From Dicaeum eximium (lineage: Eukaryota; Chordata; Aves; Passeriformes; Dicaeidae), in NCBI GenBank assembly GCA_013396995.1, contig VWZP01008292.1:710742-774741 (forward strand): 64,000 bases of DNA, given 5' to 3'. The notes beneath the pieces were generated by a model. That model did no database searches, was not told the origin of the DNA, and worked only from the letters and a program-made list of their open reading frames with translations. Position numbers and translations under genes: made by a program. This document shows positions 35,801-47,832 of the stretch, in pieces (positions within the stretch are counted from its first letter, which is position 1; each line of letters begins with the position of its first letter).

Positions 35801-38800
35801 ACGCATAAGCAAAATGGAGCTTGTCAAGTATCCCAAATTACACAACTAAATAGTACATGCAGTTTTCAAATGGTCAGGAAAAACCAAACACCTGTCTTGT
35901 TATCAAGTTACTTTAAATAAGTTGACCATCATTTACTCAGTTCCTAGTATTAACAGTGTTCTGTCTAGGGGTTGCTTTTTGGTGCTGCTGGAAAATTACA
36001 GGTAATTTATATAATAATTTCCACTTTGAAATATTTCTGTAGAGATAATTTTCTTTCCACATTGAAAAAACATTATTTAACAAGGAAAGATATCATTACA
36101 CAATAATCAAGCTGTAACTTTCCTAGGAAATTGAGTATATGCAGAAATTACATCTTTGTATATCAACCTCAAGGACACACATAGAAAGCTTATAGAGAGC
36201 ATCCTCTTTAAAATCAGACTCATCTCAAGAATGCTTATTAGTTTTTTTGCTGTGACATACATAGTTTCTGTTTGGGATTGCTGAAGAGTTGTCTGGGCCG
36301 GAAGCTTCTTATTTACAAGATCTATTGTATAATCAAATCACAAAGGCCACTACCTACAAGTTTACCAAGACAGAAACGTTTGTCAACTCAGATTTACTGT
36401 TTTCTTTCTTTATCTTATTGGACTCATTTGGAAAAAAAGTAAGGACAAGTATATTTTTACTAGCTGAATTACCTTTGCTTGAATTTGGTTTAGGTGTCTG
36501 TTAGTTTTTATTTACAGAATGCCTGAAGATACTTACTCTCCTATTCTATAATTCAGCTCTTCATTCTCCCAATGGACCAGCGCAACTTCGTATGGCTGAA
36601 TTTCATGCTGCTCCAGCACTCGCATGATATTCTTCATCTAAGGAGACAATTGCAGCAACAGTTACCATGCAGTAAATTATCACTCTGCAAAGAACTTGCA
36701 TAGGGCAGGCTGATGAATGCAACCTTCATGCTGAAGTTATTTACCTAACAATGATGAGGTGTGCTAAATAATGAAGTTGTTATTAACATAGTTTTCTTCT
36801 GAAACTAGTTGTGGTTTGAGAAGAATTTGTAGCTATAAACAACTGCAAGGAATCTGGGAAAACTGAAATGTCATTTAATATGTGCACGCATGGAACAGGG
36901 TAAGGATTAACCACAGCAGCAGTAAGGACAACATGGATGTATTCAGTATTATAACAATGAGCTCTATGAGATTTTGGCAGATGTCTGAGTGTGGGAATGA
37001 ATCTTTAGGAGAAGTACATTAGGTGGTTGTTTCTGATAAAATTACTGGTTTGCTGTTAAATCAGTAGAATCAGTAGTTTTGTTTTTGATTGCTGCTGGAA
37101 TCAGTAGTCCTGTTTCAGCTACCAGAGGTCAGTTATATTACAGAAACCCTTTTCCACTACAAATATCTGGAAAAATTGTCTCAGCTGCCACATTCATCCC
37201 TGTAAATAGCTAAATGTCCAATTTTACTTGCAGAAGTCATCTCACTGCTCCTTTATTCTCCAGCACACTAAAATCTGATGCAAGAAGAAAGAGCCCTTTT
37301 CTCTCACAAAACTTTATCTACTGACACCTGACTTAGGATCTCTCATCCTTGTTCCTTTTTATATGCCACAAGGCTCCCCTCAAAAAAATCATCTACAATT
37401 AGAACAAATTCTGAACTAAAAAAAGCACTCACCTACAAGTTTTTAAAAGGCATATAGCTACACAACAGCCAATAAAAAACCAAACCACAAAACCACAAAA
37501 CACTTTTGATGCCTAAATTCTTTAGAGTTCAATCTTCTGCTAAGTCATACTTAAAAAGCACTCTCTTTTTAAAATAAAATATCATAGTTAGCATTTTAGC
37601 ACAAAACTGTACCCTATACATTTTTCATAAAGAATATTCTCCAGGTTAAGTACTCTAAAAAAATCTGTTGGATCACCTACAAGAGGGATTTTCTTTGCAC
37701 TGCTAGCTTTCTTCATTGCTTTGAAGAATTTTGATGATACTATCTATGTAACACAGTAACATTTTTCACTGAAAAAACCCCCTCAACTGTACAGCTGAAA
37801 CTGCTCCTTTCATAATCCTGAATTCAATATTAGCATGACTAAGACTTGCCATATAATTCAAGTCTTGTGATAAAAAAGGGTATGAAAACATAGGAAGCGT
37901 CTGCTCTGAGGCCAGGCACCTCAGCCAAACAGCAGTGTCCAGGGACAGTTCAGCAGGGCAAACCTCACACTGCTTCTAGGCCCAGCCTAATTTTATAGAA
38001 CGGACTAGTTGTGACACAGTAGAATTAATTAGAAGAAGTGTTCTGGAGTCACTAGCTGCAAACTCTTGCTATTATGGGCACTTAAGTCACACAGTTTCCT
38101 TTTAAGAAAACCTCAGAGCTGGTTTTTCTTTTTGCCCTTGCTATTTTGGTAAAGGAAGCTGCTGTATAACCTTCCCACTCAGGTATTGGAAATTGCTATT
38201 GTATTTCCTTTAAATTTCTTTTTGTGATCAGTCTGTATTTGTTACTTCTCCTGTTAAGTGTCTGTTGAGTTTCTTTTCTCCTACTAGTCATTCTGGGGTG
38301 CTTTTGTCCATTTGCAGTGACACTCTACATTCTGATTTACTGAATTACTTTCATTTTCTGTTCTACAGACCAGTTTGGGGTTTTTCTCCTTTGGTTTCAG
38401 TTGACTGAAGTATGTCCATAAAAATACTTCCTGTATTTGAGCAAGTCGTTTGGCAGTTAAAGCTTTGACTATGATTTCAATAAACAGAAAGAGGCATTTT
38501 TCCTCCTCTTTTATAAATAAAGCTAGCAAAGGACCAACTACTGATACTAGTAGGACCAGGCAAGGTATCAAATTTTCAAAGGTATTTAAGCTTGTACAAC
38601 AGACAGGGAATTTTCAGAGTACTCTGGTGGGCTAAAGTGTTCAACTCAAAGATCATCAGGAGTTAAGGCAGCTGGTCTTCAGTAATACTTGTGAATCAGT
38701 AGTTTAATTACAGCCCTAGCATCCAAACAGGCAAGGTTTGATGGGAGAACTGGTATCTTTTTGTAGGACACCTGATACACTGACACCCCCAAAACAGACA

Positions 38801-41800
38801 GGAAATCAGGAACATTTCGGTTCTGAAACAGAAGAAGTGAACCTGAATCCAGAAATTGTTCACATCTTGAAACAACTGCTCCGTGTTTTCGTTTACCCCA
38901 ATGAAAATCCTCCTGTGAACTTCTATGCATCTCAGTATCATCTATTTAATACACCATTTAATTTCACATACTCTGTCTACAGATAAGGTCAGTACTTTCT
39001 GTATCTAGTACTTTCTTAATCATTCTGACAGTTTAACCACAGTAATAAAAATACATTTAAATCATTAAATAACTATAAATGTATTAATTAAAATACATGT
39101 CTCTAGATATGCCTTTGCATACCCTTCTAGGTCAGCAAAGATCACCAAAATATGGTATGTCAGCAATATATTTAATAATTATACCAACCAATACAAAAAT
39201 TCTTTCAGGAAAATTGCTGGCTGGTAAAAGCACAGAACAGTATTAACAAGTTGCTTATAATTCTTTTTTCTTTTTCAAAGTTGTATCAACATAAGTCTTT
39301 AATAACTGACTTAAAATGGAATAGAATGGAATAATCCTTTTCTTCTAACTTATTTTCTGTTACATTAGTGCTTTTCAAACAATCATTAACAGGTAGATTT
39401 TTCTGATCTACTTTTTCAGGATGTAGAACTACAAGAATATTCTTTTTGTCACTCACTAGATTAAGGTTTCAGATTTTTGTCTTAAGTAGATGAGTTTCAA
39501 AGGTGATGTGTCAGCAGCCCACACACTTGAGGGCAGTAGCAGGCAGGCAAGACCCTGCACTCACTGGAGAAGAGTCAATCAGTTGTTCTCCTTCATACAA
39601 AGATCAATCTCCCAAACAAACCTCTAGAATACTGAGCTTTGTGAGACTGACAAAACACCTGCTGATGCAGTTTTAACCAAGTTTCACTTTACTTACACTT
39701 TTCTCTTCCACATTCCAAAATACAACAGCCCCTTCCCTGTGAATTCAAGGAAAAACTGAGTGTAATCATACTGTTTTAAATGTATTTTAATTGAATACTC
39801 AAATTGTACAGTGGCAATTTTTGTCATTGTGTATCAAGAAACTTAAATCTATATTCACAGAAATTACATACTAGTTGATTTTTCAGCATATTTCAATGAA
39901 AAAGCATGAGAAGGTGTTTTTCAACCATTTAAATAATTCTGATTTTTTTTTTAATCATTCTGACTGGACAGTTATTCCTTGAGTTTCATGAGGCAATATG
40001 ATACAAGATCTAGCAAGCTGCACAACTTCCCTCACACCATTACTATTAATGACATAATGTTTTGAGCATGATTTATAGCTTACCTGAAGAAAAAAATCAT
40101 GCCAGGATCATTTTCTTTCGCAGATTTCTCAGTAGTGACCACCAAAACATTTGCAGCATCTGGTTTGAAATAAGTGAAAAAATTGAATAATTAGTCAAAC
40201 TTCTAAGAAGACAGCTGACAGCTGTAAGCACATAATTAACAGTTGCATACTGACACATTCTAACACATCAGCTGGTTCCACATTTTATTTTTCTGGTAGA
40301 AATGCTTGCCAGGGACCAACTATAATATCAAACTACACTGCTTCTCTGAATAGTCACATTCGAGACCAACTGGGCCTCTGCTGGGAACTTCACCAGCATC
40401 TTCAGTTAATGAAAGACAGTAGCCTTGAAGAATGAAAGACTTAGGAGAAAACTGATGCAGACATTGTAAACGACCAGGAACAGAATACAGAAGTGGACAT
40501 GCAATGTGAGAGAACTGTGGAAGTTGTGCACAGTTGCAGAGAAAAATTACCATTCAAATCTGCTTGCCTGGAAGCTCTTCTTCTTTTCTATACACTAAGG
40601 GATTCATCTGCACTCAAACTGTGCTGACTTTGCTTTGCCAGTCAGAAACCTGAAAGAATGTACGCCCAAAATCGGAGAATCTACACCTGCATTTCCCTGC
40701 ACATCAGAAGTGTGCTTTTGAAACAAATCGTCCACCCACCTCCTTTACCACACTTCTGATGTGCATGGCACAACAGTACATAAAATGTGAGGGTTTTTGC
40801 ATTAAATTGAAATAAAAGAGAAGCTCAAAAAAATGCTCCTGTGGTACTCCAACCACTAAATGGGGCATTTGTTACAAAGGATTAGTCCAAGTAGAATATC
40901 CCCAAACTTACAAAATGTGGCTGCTGGGTTCTCAAAACTGGGGTTTAATTTTTCTTCTACAAATCTTCTCCACTGTGCCACTCACTAATACAGATAAAGT
41001 TTTAGAAGTCCTGATGTGGTTTCAAACCAGCATGACTCCTTTTGTTGCAACACTAGTGAAAGCTAGACCAGAAAGGCCCTCTACTTCTATTTAAAGCGAG
41101 ACTTCACAGAGACTTTGCAGGACCTAACAGCTTAGCCTTAAAAATCTAAATGCCTTTGTAGGAAAATCACAAGTCAAGTGATGGGGTATCTAATGTTGTT
41201 ACTTCTGCCTGTGCACAAATTCTACTTTTTGCTTTACTGCTCAGGCCATAGAGGCCAGGGAGACTGAGGCAGCAGAGAGAGATGATCAAGTATCAGATAC
41301 ATTTTTGCTAATATCTGAACTGGCACCACACAGTTGGTCGGAATGAACCCTTAAAGAAATTTCTTCCCCTTGCTATTCCAGTCCAGAAACACATCATTGG
41401 ATGAATAACTAGAGCAGCTTTAGGTGTGAAGTTTGAATTCATCATGGAAGTAACATTTGTCTACATTTTCTCATTTGCCTTTTCAAATACCAGCCATATC
41501 TTTATTTATCCACTCCAGCCAAAACACACACAGTTGAAGAGAATTTGGTCTACTTTAAGTGGAAGTGAAGGATCTGCCTCTAAAATGTTCTTAAAGAAGT
41601 CAAAACCAAGAATTATGCTCTGGAAAAACACTACAAAGCAACAAATTCACACCATAACTGCTGTTTTAGATCTGTATGTGGTAATATTTTAAAAAATTAT
41701 TTTCCCAGATTCTTGTTAACCAACCACTGCTACATGCACATGCCAACCATCACAACACTTCAGATCTGCTGGCACAATCCAGTATCCTTTCATTGTTACT

Positions 41801-44800
41801 TCCTCCAAACCTTTGATAAACAGTACTTATTATGAGTCAAAAGAACCATGAAGAAATAAAAGCAACTGGCAAAATGACACTCCCAGGGTACAACAACATC
41901 AACAATAATGTTTAATTCACTGTCATGCTGGGGGCTGTACAAAGTTTCTATCCCAAAGCTGTGAAACCAGCGTTAGTTTTAATATAAAGAAACTACAAAG
42001 GAACATGAAGCCTGTATTCTAGTGAGAACTGTCTTTCATGTTCATCTTTCTGAACAAGACAATCATTAGTAAATCTCATGCTTGAAAGAGACCCACTGGA
42101 GTATTACTGCACTTAGATTATTATTTGAGGGGCAGACAGGCTTTTGATAAGCACTACTGATTTCAGCCCATGAACGGCCTCTCATTCTCCTAGCTTCATA
42201 TAATCTGTTCTTTCAAAGGAAGAAGAAAAGGCATTCTAGTATTGACATATTAAAATCACAGCTGTTCCAGGGCATAAGGTTCCTTAAGCTATAATAAGAT
42301 CCAATTGGTTTTTTTTTTGTGGTATACTTCAGCTATTTCCAAGCCATACTTTCCCAAGTCTTCAGAGATACTTTATATGGAAACCAGAATCAATTATTTT
42401 GCTGAAGCCTACCTAAGTGAAGCATTCAGCAATTGCTAGGATATACCTGGCCCAATAAAGAAGTATCAACAGCATTCTCATCAACTAGAACTGAACATTT
42501 ATGTGTACATCTTTTTTATTTCATTTAGTCAACAAGATTCTCTCCTGCATGCCTTCCTCTCCAACTCTGTGATTTACATTAATAGAAATCTGGGTGCAGA
42601 AAGAAGATGCAGCACTTCAAATTACAAAATTGTTTCGACAGCTGATGTACCTCACTACTTCACTACTGAAAGATTAATTAAAATAAAACATCAAAAACCA
42701 ACACTCAGTTAGTGAATGTCTATAGAAATTTTCTGTATCAGTCAATTTCTAAAGTTATTTCTCATGCATGCATGTAACTTTTCTATACTTCTAGTATAAT
42801 TGTAATGTTGGGAAAAGTTATCAGAGGGTAAGAGCAAGAGCTGCTCATATTGCTATTCTGAAAGGTTTAGTTGTGGGAATTTTTTGTTGTGGGCAAATAG
42901 AATCTTTTAAGCAAAGCAGTAACTTTACAGGCAGAATGATATATTCCAGGATATTACCAGAATAAGAATACATTAAGTTATAAAAATTATATCCCTCACC
43001 CATATTTTATTTCCCAAGATATAACATTGCATTTAATATGTTTCAAAAATCTACCTCTAGGCAAACTTGTTATTTCAACATATCCATGTGAAGTCAGGTC
43101 ATGACACAGATTACCAAGATGATATTCATCTGCTGTTGCAAAGGCTGTGCACTGCATCAGATTCTGTGCCAAAGGAACAGAGATTTGAGTTAGGGCAAGG
43201 CTGAAGCAAGACGGTAGTAAGACAACTGTTTGCTTCAAATTTATTAACAGAATGATAATTTCAATTTATGCACTCTTCTTTGGTATCATTGCCATGATGT
43301 CCACCTGGTGTGCATATACTAACAAGAGTACTTGCTCCTTATTAAGTGGGAAAGCAAATCACACACTGAGAACAAGTGAGGTGGCATGAGTAAAGTCACA
43401 ATAAAAAACTGTGAGAGAGCCACAAAGACAACCCTTCTTCCCTGAAAGCCAATCAAATAGTTGAACAGTAGAGCTGCACTTGCTGCTGCTCTCCCATCCC
43501 ATGGTTTATGACATGCTTGGCTGACCACTGAACCAGAGGCAAGTCACCTCTGATAGCAGTTTTAACACCCATGTTTTAAAGATAAATGGAGTTTGACTAC
43601 CCCAGTCTGTTTATGAAGCAGAAGCTGCAACCACAAACATGGTGTTCTGCCATGCACCAAGCTGGGCAGGCTGAGCCACTGCAGCACAGAAAGCCCCCGA
43701 CCTTCGGGGCCAGCTGCAGGTGCTGCACCTCTACAGCGTCCCTCCCCCGCCCTGAGCCGTGTCCTGCACCAACAGCGAGTCCCTGCCGACACCACAGCGG
43801 AACAGTAGCCACGGCCAGTTTGTCCCAATATACCACAGTCTAAACAACTAAAATGTCATACTCAAAGAAATAAATGGAAAAATGATGCTGACTTGCAAGG
43901 AGATGTGATTAATCTCTTGATTAATCAAACAAGTCACAATAAACCGATTTGCAAATTCTACTATTCATCTGAAGTGTATTTCTTTGTTCTGATACAATGT
44001 ATGACCTACAAAATCGTTTCTCAGTACAATGTAGTGGAAAATATCCAGAAAGCGATGTCTCACTGTGGATCAGTCACTTCCCAGCTTTTTGTAACTAATA
44101 CAAATGGAGATGTAACTAACAACAAATGAACAAGAGAACTGTGCTCATCTGCAGGCATTTAGGCCCACAACACACTTCAACCTAAAATCCAAGTTACATT
44201 CTTGCAGCACTCATACACCGTCAAGTAGCAAGGCTTCAAGAGGGGTTCTGCTCCCTGCAGGGGACCTGTCACCAATCATTAGAATCACCACTTCACATTT
44301 GAACTTTTATTTTTTAATGTCAACATTCTATTATGACATCCAAAGATTTGCTGATACATCACCTTAATTCAGCAACCACTGGCAGAAAATAAGCTTTCGA
44401 AGTAATTATAATATCCAGAGAGCATTTTGTAGGCATATTCCCACAACTGTGCTAGGAGGCTGAATTAACAGTGGAACAGAACTGTGCTTTCAGTTCTCTT
44501 GAAGTATCAAGTATTATTATCACAAATTTCTGCAGTATAAATCCATTCTCAATCACTAAATCACCAGTGCCAATCATACATCTGAATCTGAAGATTCTTC
44601 CAAAAAGCTCTGGTTATTGTAAGTACACATGCTCTGCCATGAAACTCTTCTGTCAAGAGTGAAGGGAACAAATTCTCATCTTGCAGTTAGTATACTATCT
44701 GAAAACCTCTATTCTGGTCTGTGTTTCCCACAGTTTATTACTTGGGCCATTCTTCAACTCAAGGCAAATGCACTATAGGACTGACTTTCTGTCTTACAGC

Positions 44801-47800
44801 TGCAATTTTAGTTTCAATGGCTAAAGTTCTCATTTAGTTACAACCAGAGGTTTTCTGCTGTGCTGAAATAGCATTTTGGGTATGAACTACTTTTGGGTTT
44901 GAGTCTTTTTTTTTTTGGTATAATGTACTGTTTCACTTACATATTTACAAAAATCTTGCTTGATAGAGAACATTCGGCTTGGGCATAATTTGTGATTAAG
45001 CACCTAAAATATGTGTCCATGGGTGCTGGTGGAGATGCAGCTGAAAAATCTACTTTAATCAGTGACTCAGCTAATCCTAAAATAGTGTTAAATGTAAGTG
45101 TTAAATGGCTGATCAACCTTAAGACCGTGTTTTCTGCTACATCACTTTCACATGCAAGCTTCAAAACTCCCAAAATACAGCACCTGTACTGCTGCTAGAA
45201 AGAAACTCGAGCTACTCACCCCCTTCTCCTTTCTGCCTACAGCGTTATTGAGATTCTATTCAGAGTAGCACACAGGATGGCTGCTCCTAAGGGCAGCTAA
45301 GTACGTTGAGAACTCATTTTCTGTATCATTATGCCCCCAACAACTGTACAGGCTCATGGAATCGTAACTCCCCAAAGCCCATCTCTTCCACTTGGAGCAT
45401 ACAAAAAATTTTAAGAAAGAAAACCTGTAGGATGAACTTTAGTCCTTGTAACACCACAGCAATCCATATTTACCTAAAGTGTAGTAAATACTATGCCTAT
45501 GCCTGAATGTCAAGCTATCTCTATGCTAGGTGGCTGTAGCATTAGCTCAGAGGCTTTCCCTGCCATCAGATCGTACCACGTTATCCAAGTAGGTACCACT
45601 CTGATGAACTGACTAAACCACTTAACTGTTTTCAAGGAACTCCTCTATCTATCCTGAAAAACTGGTTGTACAGCAATTTATCACTGCTGGTGCCCAGCAC
45701 TCTGCCTGTAAAAACACATGAAGACCCGTGCTGGGGAGGATGGGAAGGACCTCATTCACCAAGTGCTCTGCAAAAGAAAGGTGTCAGCTGTCAGGCTTTC
45801 CCAGACAGAAAACACCACAGATCCTCAGGGTTCTCCAACTGAGAGCCTCAGGAATGGGCCTGCAGCTGCTGTCTCCAGAGGCAGGAGAAGACGGGAAGGA
45901 GATGCCCCTAAGGCAATGGCCTTGGCATTAGGGCCTGCAATACTAGAGGTAATTTCTGGCCCAGCATTTTGCCATGCAAAAGCTTCCTCAGGAAGTATAT
46001 TATTATTTCAGTGTATCAGGTGGTATTTTCTCCATTTCTTCACAACAGAAAATATTAAAAATAGCACTGGATGTTACTTGCACATATATATTAAAATGTC
46101 AAACAAAGAAACTGTTTGCATTTTATGATGTCATTTAAAAGCCACAATAGTGCTGTCACTTCACTCAAAACCAAGAAGAATCAAACTCTGAATGTAATGT
46201 CATACCATGACTAAAAAGCTGGAAACATTACACAGTGTTTCAGGACTAATATTTTTCACTTTTCTCTTCCAAAGCAACATGAAAATATGAGTGGGAACTA
46301 AAATGTTTATAACTACCTCTTTATGGTACACTATGGCATGCACCTGCTTATCACACAAAATACAAGCACTAAAACCTCTCTCTGCTCACATTCAGTAAAT
46401 CATGTAACAGATATATCTTGCAACGTGGAAACTATTTCTGAAGGCACAGCACTAGTTTTAGTCTCACCTATCATACTATTTTACTAACAACACCCTGGAA
46501 CTGGGTTGTTTTAGCCTGACGAGAACAGTAACACATCTGACACCAGGATTCACCATGGAAATCCTATATTCAAGTGTACTTAAGGCCTGGCTTGGCTAAG
46601 AGCTATCTTAAGGAGATACGGCTACAAATCCGCACTGTTCTTCCTCATCGTACCTCACTGCATCTGAAACTGTGTTGTTGCATTTTCTCTGTAGACCTCA
46701 GAGTCTGATAATCAAGGTGCTATTTGTACACATGCAAGGACCTTTCTCAGGTGACACAGGCTACACTTGCACATTCATTTTTCATCTGAAACTTACTCTG
46801 AATATTAGCTTTATAATATTTACTTTCACTTTAATATCTGTTTGAGCGAAACCTTAAAACTGGGTAGATCTGGATAAGCAAGGAAATGTAGAGAAAGTTA
46901 AATTGTTCTGAAAGCTAGATTTTTTAAAATTTTTTATTATATTTAATTATATTTATTATTTATATTATTTATATTTATTTTTTTTTTTATTTTTTTCAAT
47001 AGAAAATGACATTTGAAAGCACTGGTCAGAACTATTTTTAACACACTTCACCTTCCCACTTTGTAATAACCACTCATCTTCCCTCCACTTCTGTTAACAC
47101 ACTGCAAGTAAACTTCTACTTTACCTTCAAAATACCAGACACGCCAATTCCTATCAAGCTTGCTTCTTTCTGCAAAGCTCCAACACTAGTGTAAACAATT
47201 AAATCCTTCTCACCAAATAATTATGTTAATTTCATTAAAATGTTAATCTAACCCCAAATCTGAATGTACATTAAATTAATGCCTTCCCCTGATGTCACAT
47301 AGACTGTAAATGTCATACTTCACCTCCGTGTCTGAGAGTGGCAGGTTCGTTCTGGATGGCTGCTTGGTCCTCGGTGCCTTCGGCGGCCTCTTAACTGGCT
47401 GGTTACTGGGTTTGGGGACAATTTTACCAGCTGATACAACTGCATAAAATCTTGATGATGTGTTCCTAAACTTTTTGATCCACTCTGTATTGAGCCTGTA
47501 GTTTTCCTTCACTGTCACAGCCAAACGTCTCCAGGATGAGAAAAAACCCTCCCCACTCCGACAACAGTAATTTCTTTCAAAAGTGGACAGAAATCCTTGG
47601 AGAAAATGCCCATTCCTGACTTGCACACATTGACTTATCAACCAAGGGAACTCAGGTTTCAGTGCATACAAATTCCAAGACTTTGCTGTTCTGTGAGCTG
47701 TTCTTTCAACTTCATTATCCAGCTTTAATAGTGGACGTCCAGTTTTGTTAAAGCTTTGGCATATTGTTGTTAAAGCGTGGAAAGATCTCTTCGGAAGGTG

Positions 47801-47818
47801 CAGAAGTTTCAGTCTCAT
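29816..47818 (-). CDS. RMND1: RMND1, required for meiotic nuclear division 1 homolog (11 coding exons)
   Basis: Minus-strand exons 47818-47324, 43163-43055, 40159-40084, 39736-39697, 36637-36537, 35294-35188, 33173-33109, 32231-32155, 30996-30876, 30198-30082 and 29848-29816 join in frame to 446 residues (human about 449). In mammals RMND1 is a mitochondrial inner-membrane protein that supports mitochondrial translation; human mutations cause combined oxidative phosphorylation deficiency. A basic N-terminus ([16 protein letters not shown]) fits a mitochondrial presequence. The DUF155 domain covers about residues 180-415 and includes [15 protein letters not shown] and [20 protein letters not shown] hydrophobic C-terminal segment (about 426-446) fits a membrane anchor. 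The ATG is the first in its exon after the acceptor. The first 140 residues are far less conserved than the rest. The gene is head-to-head with ARMT1. Confidence 0.97.
30082..30198 (-). CDS. RMND1: RMND1 coding exon 10
   Basis: Encodes residues 398-436 ([20 protein letters not shown] to MIVILITIE), in phase 0. The acceptor is TTGCAG. The donor is GAG then GTTGGT, weaker than the other donors in this gene. Confidence 0.96.
30876..30996 (-). CDS. RMND1: RMND1 coding exon 9
   Basis: Encodes residues 358-397 ([20 protein letters not shown] to NINRRVK), part of DUF155. The first base completes Arg357. Acceptor TTTTTAG, donor AAG then GTGAGT. Confidence 0.97.
31687..31750. repeat. 22-base perfect hairpin plus 15-base tandem duplication in RMND1 intron
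   Basis: Arms at 31687-31708 and 31717-31738 are perfect reverse complements with an 8-base loop. The segment TGGTTTCTGAGTAAG is also repeated exactly in tandem at 31721-31735 and 31736-31750. Confidence 0.92.
32155..32231 (-). CDS. RMND1: RMND1 coding exon 8
   Basis: Encodes residues 332-356 ([25 protein letters not shown]) and two bases of Arg357. Acceptor CTTTTCAG, donor AAG then GTAACT. Confidence 0.96.
33109..33173 (-). CDS. RMND1: RMND1 coding exon 7
   Basis: Encodes [20 protein letters not shown] and PE (residues 310-331). Acceptor GTTGCAG, donor GAG then GTGAGG. Confidence 0.97.
35188..35294 (-). CDS. RMND1: RMND1 coding exon 6
   Basis: Encodes residues 275-309 ([20 protein letters not shown], then [15 protein letters not shown]). 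The first base completes Glu274 and the last begins Val310. Acceptor TTAACAG, donor TCTG then GTAAGT. Confidence 0.97.
36537..36637 (-). CDS. RMND1: RMND1 coding exon 5
   Basis: Encodes residues 241-273 ([33 protein letters not shown]) and two bases of Glu274. Acceptor TCCTTAG, donor GGAGA then GTAAGT. Confidence 0.97.
39697..39736 (-). CDS. RMND1: RMND1 coding exon 4 (40 bases)
   Basis: Micro-exon encoding [13 protein letters not shown] (residues 228-240); its first base completes Arg227. Acceptor ATTCACAG, donor AAAAGT then GTAAGT. The human equivalent reads EGAAVFWNVKDKT. Confidence 0.95.
40084..40159 (-). CDS. RMND1: RMND1 coding exon 3
   Basis: Encodes [20 protein letters not shown] and MIFFF (residues 202-226). 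The first two bases complete Asp202 and the last two begin Arg227. Acceptor AAACCAG, donor TTCAG then GTAAGC. Confidence 0.95.
40698..40765. repeat. 17-base perfect inverted repeat with 34-base spacer in RMND1 intron
   Basis: TGCACATCAGAAGTGTG at 40698-40714 and its exact reverse complement at 40749-40765. The symmetry does not extend beyond 17 bases. Confidence 0.9.
43055..43163 (-). CDS. RMND1: RMND1 coding exon 2
   Basis: Encodes residues 166-201 ([20 protein letters not shown] to EITSLPR), the start of the strongly conserved region, and the first base of Asp202. Acceptor GGCACAG, donor AGAG then GTAGAT. Confidence 0.97.
43600..43830. other. Small GC-rich patch inside an RMND1 intron
   Basis: About 230 bases of raised GC and CpG within a long AT-rich intron. 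No exon is expected here, because the flanking RMND1 exons join in frame without it. It may be a retroelement fragment or an intronic regulatory island; no family is recognised. Confidence 0.4.
46920..46996. repeat. AT-rich low-complexity tract
   Basis: Almost pure T and A, with repeated TATTTAT-type units and T runs. It lies within the first coding intron of RMND1. Confidence 0.85.
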
Positions 47819-47832
47819 TTCTTCCCTCTGAA
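47324..47832 (-). CDS. RMND1: RMND1 coding exon 1 (start codon, presequence)
   Basis: The acceptor AAATACAG precedes 14 bases of 5'UTR and the ATG at 47818-47816, so the coding part is 47324-47818. It encodes residues 1-165. The frame stays open upstream of the acceptor, but that is intron. Most of the exon is poorly conserved, except [19 protein letters not shown] near the end. The donor is GAG then GTGAAG. Confidence 0.93.

Larger units (their letters stand above)
43164..47323 (-). other. RMND1: RMND1 intron (4.16 kb)
   Basis: GT-AG intron between coding exons 1 and 2. It holds the GC-rich patch at 43600-43830 and an AT low-complexity stretch at about 46920-46996. Confidence 0.9.
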
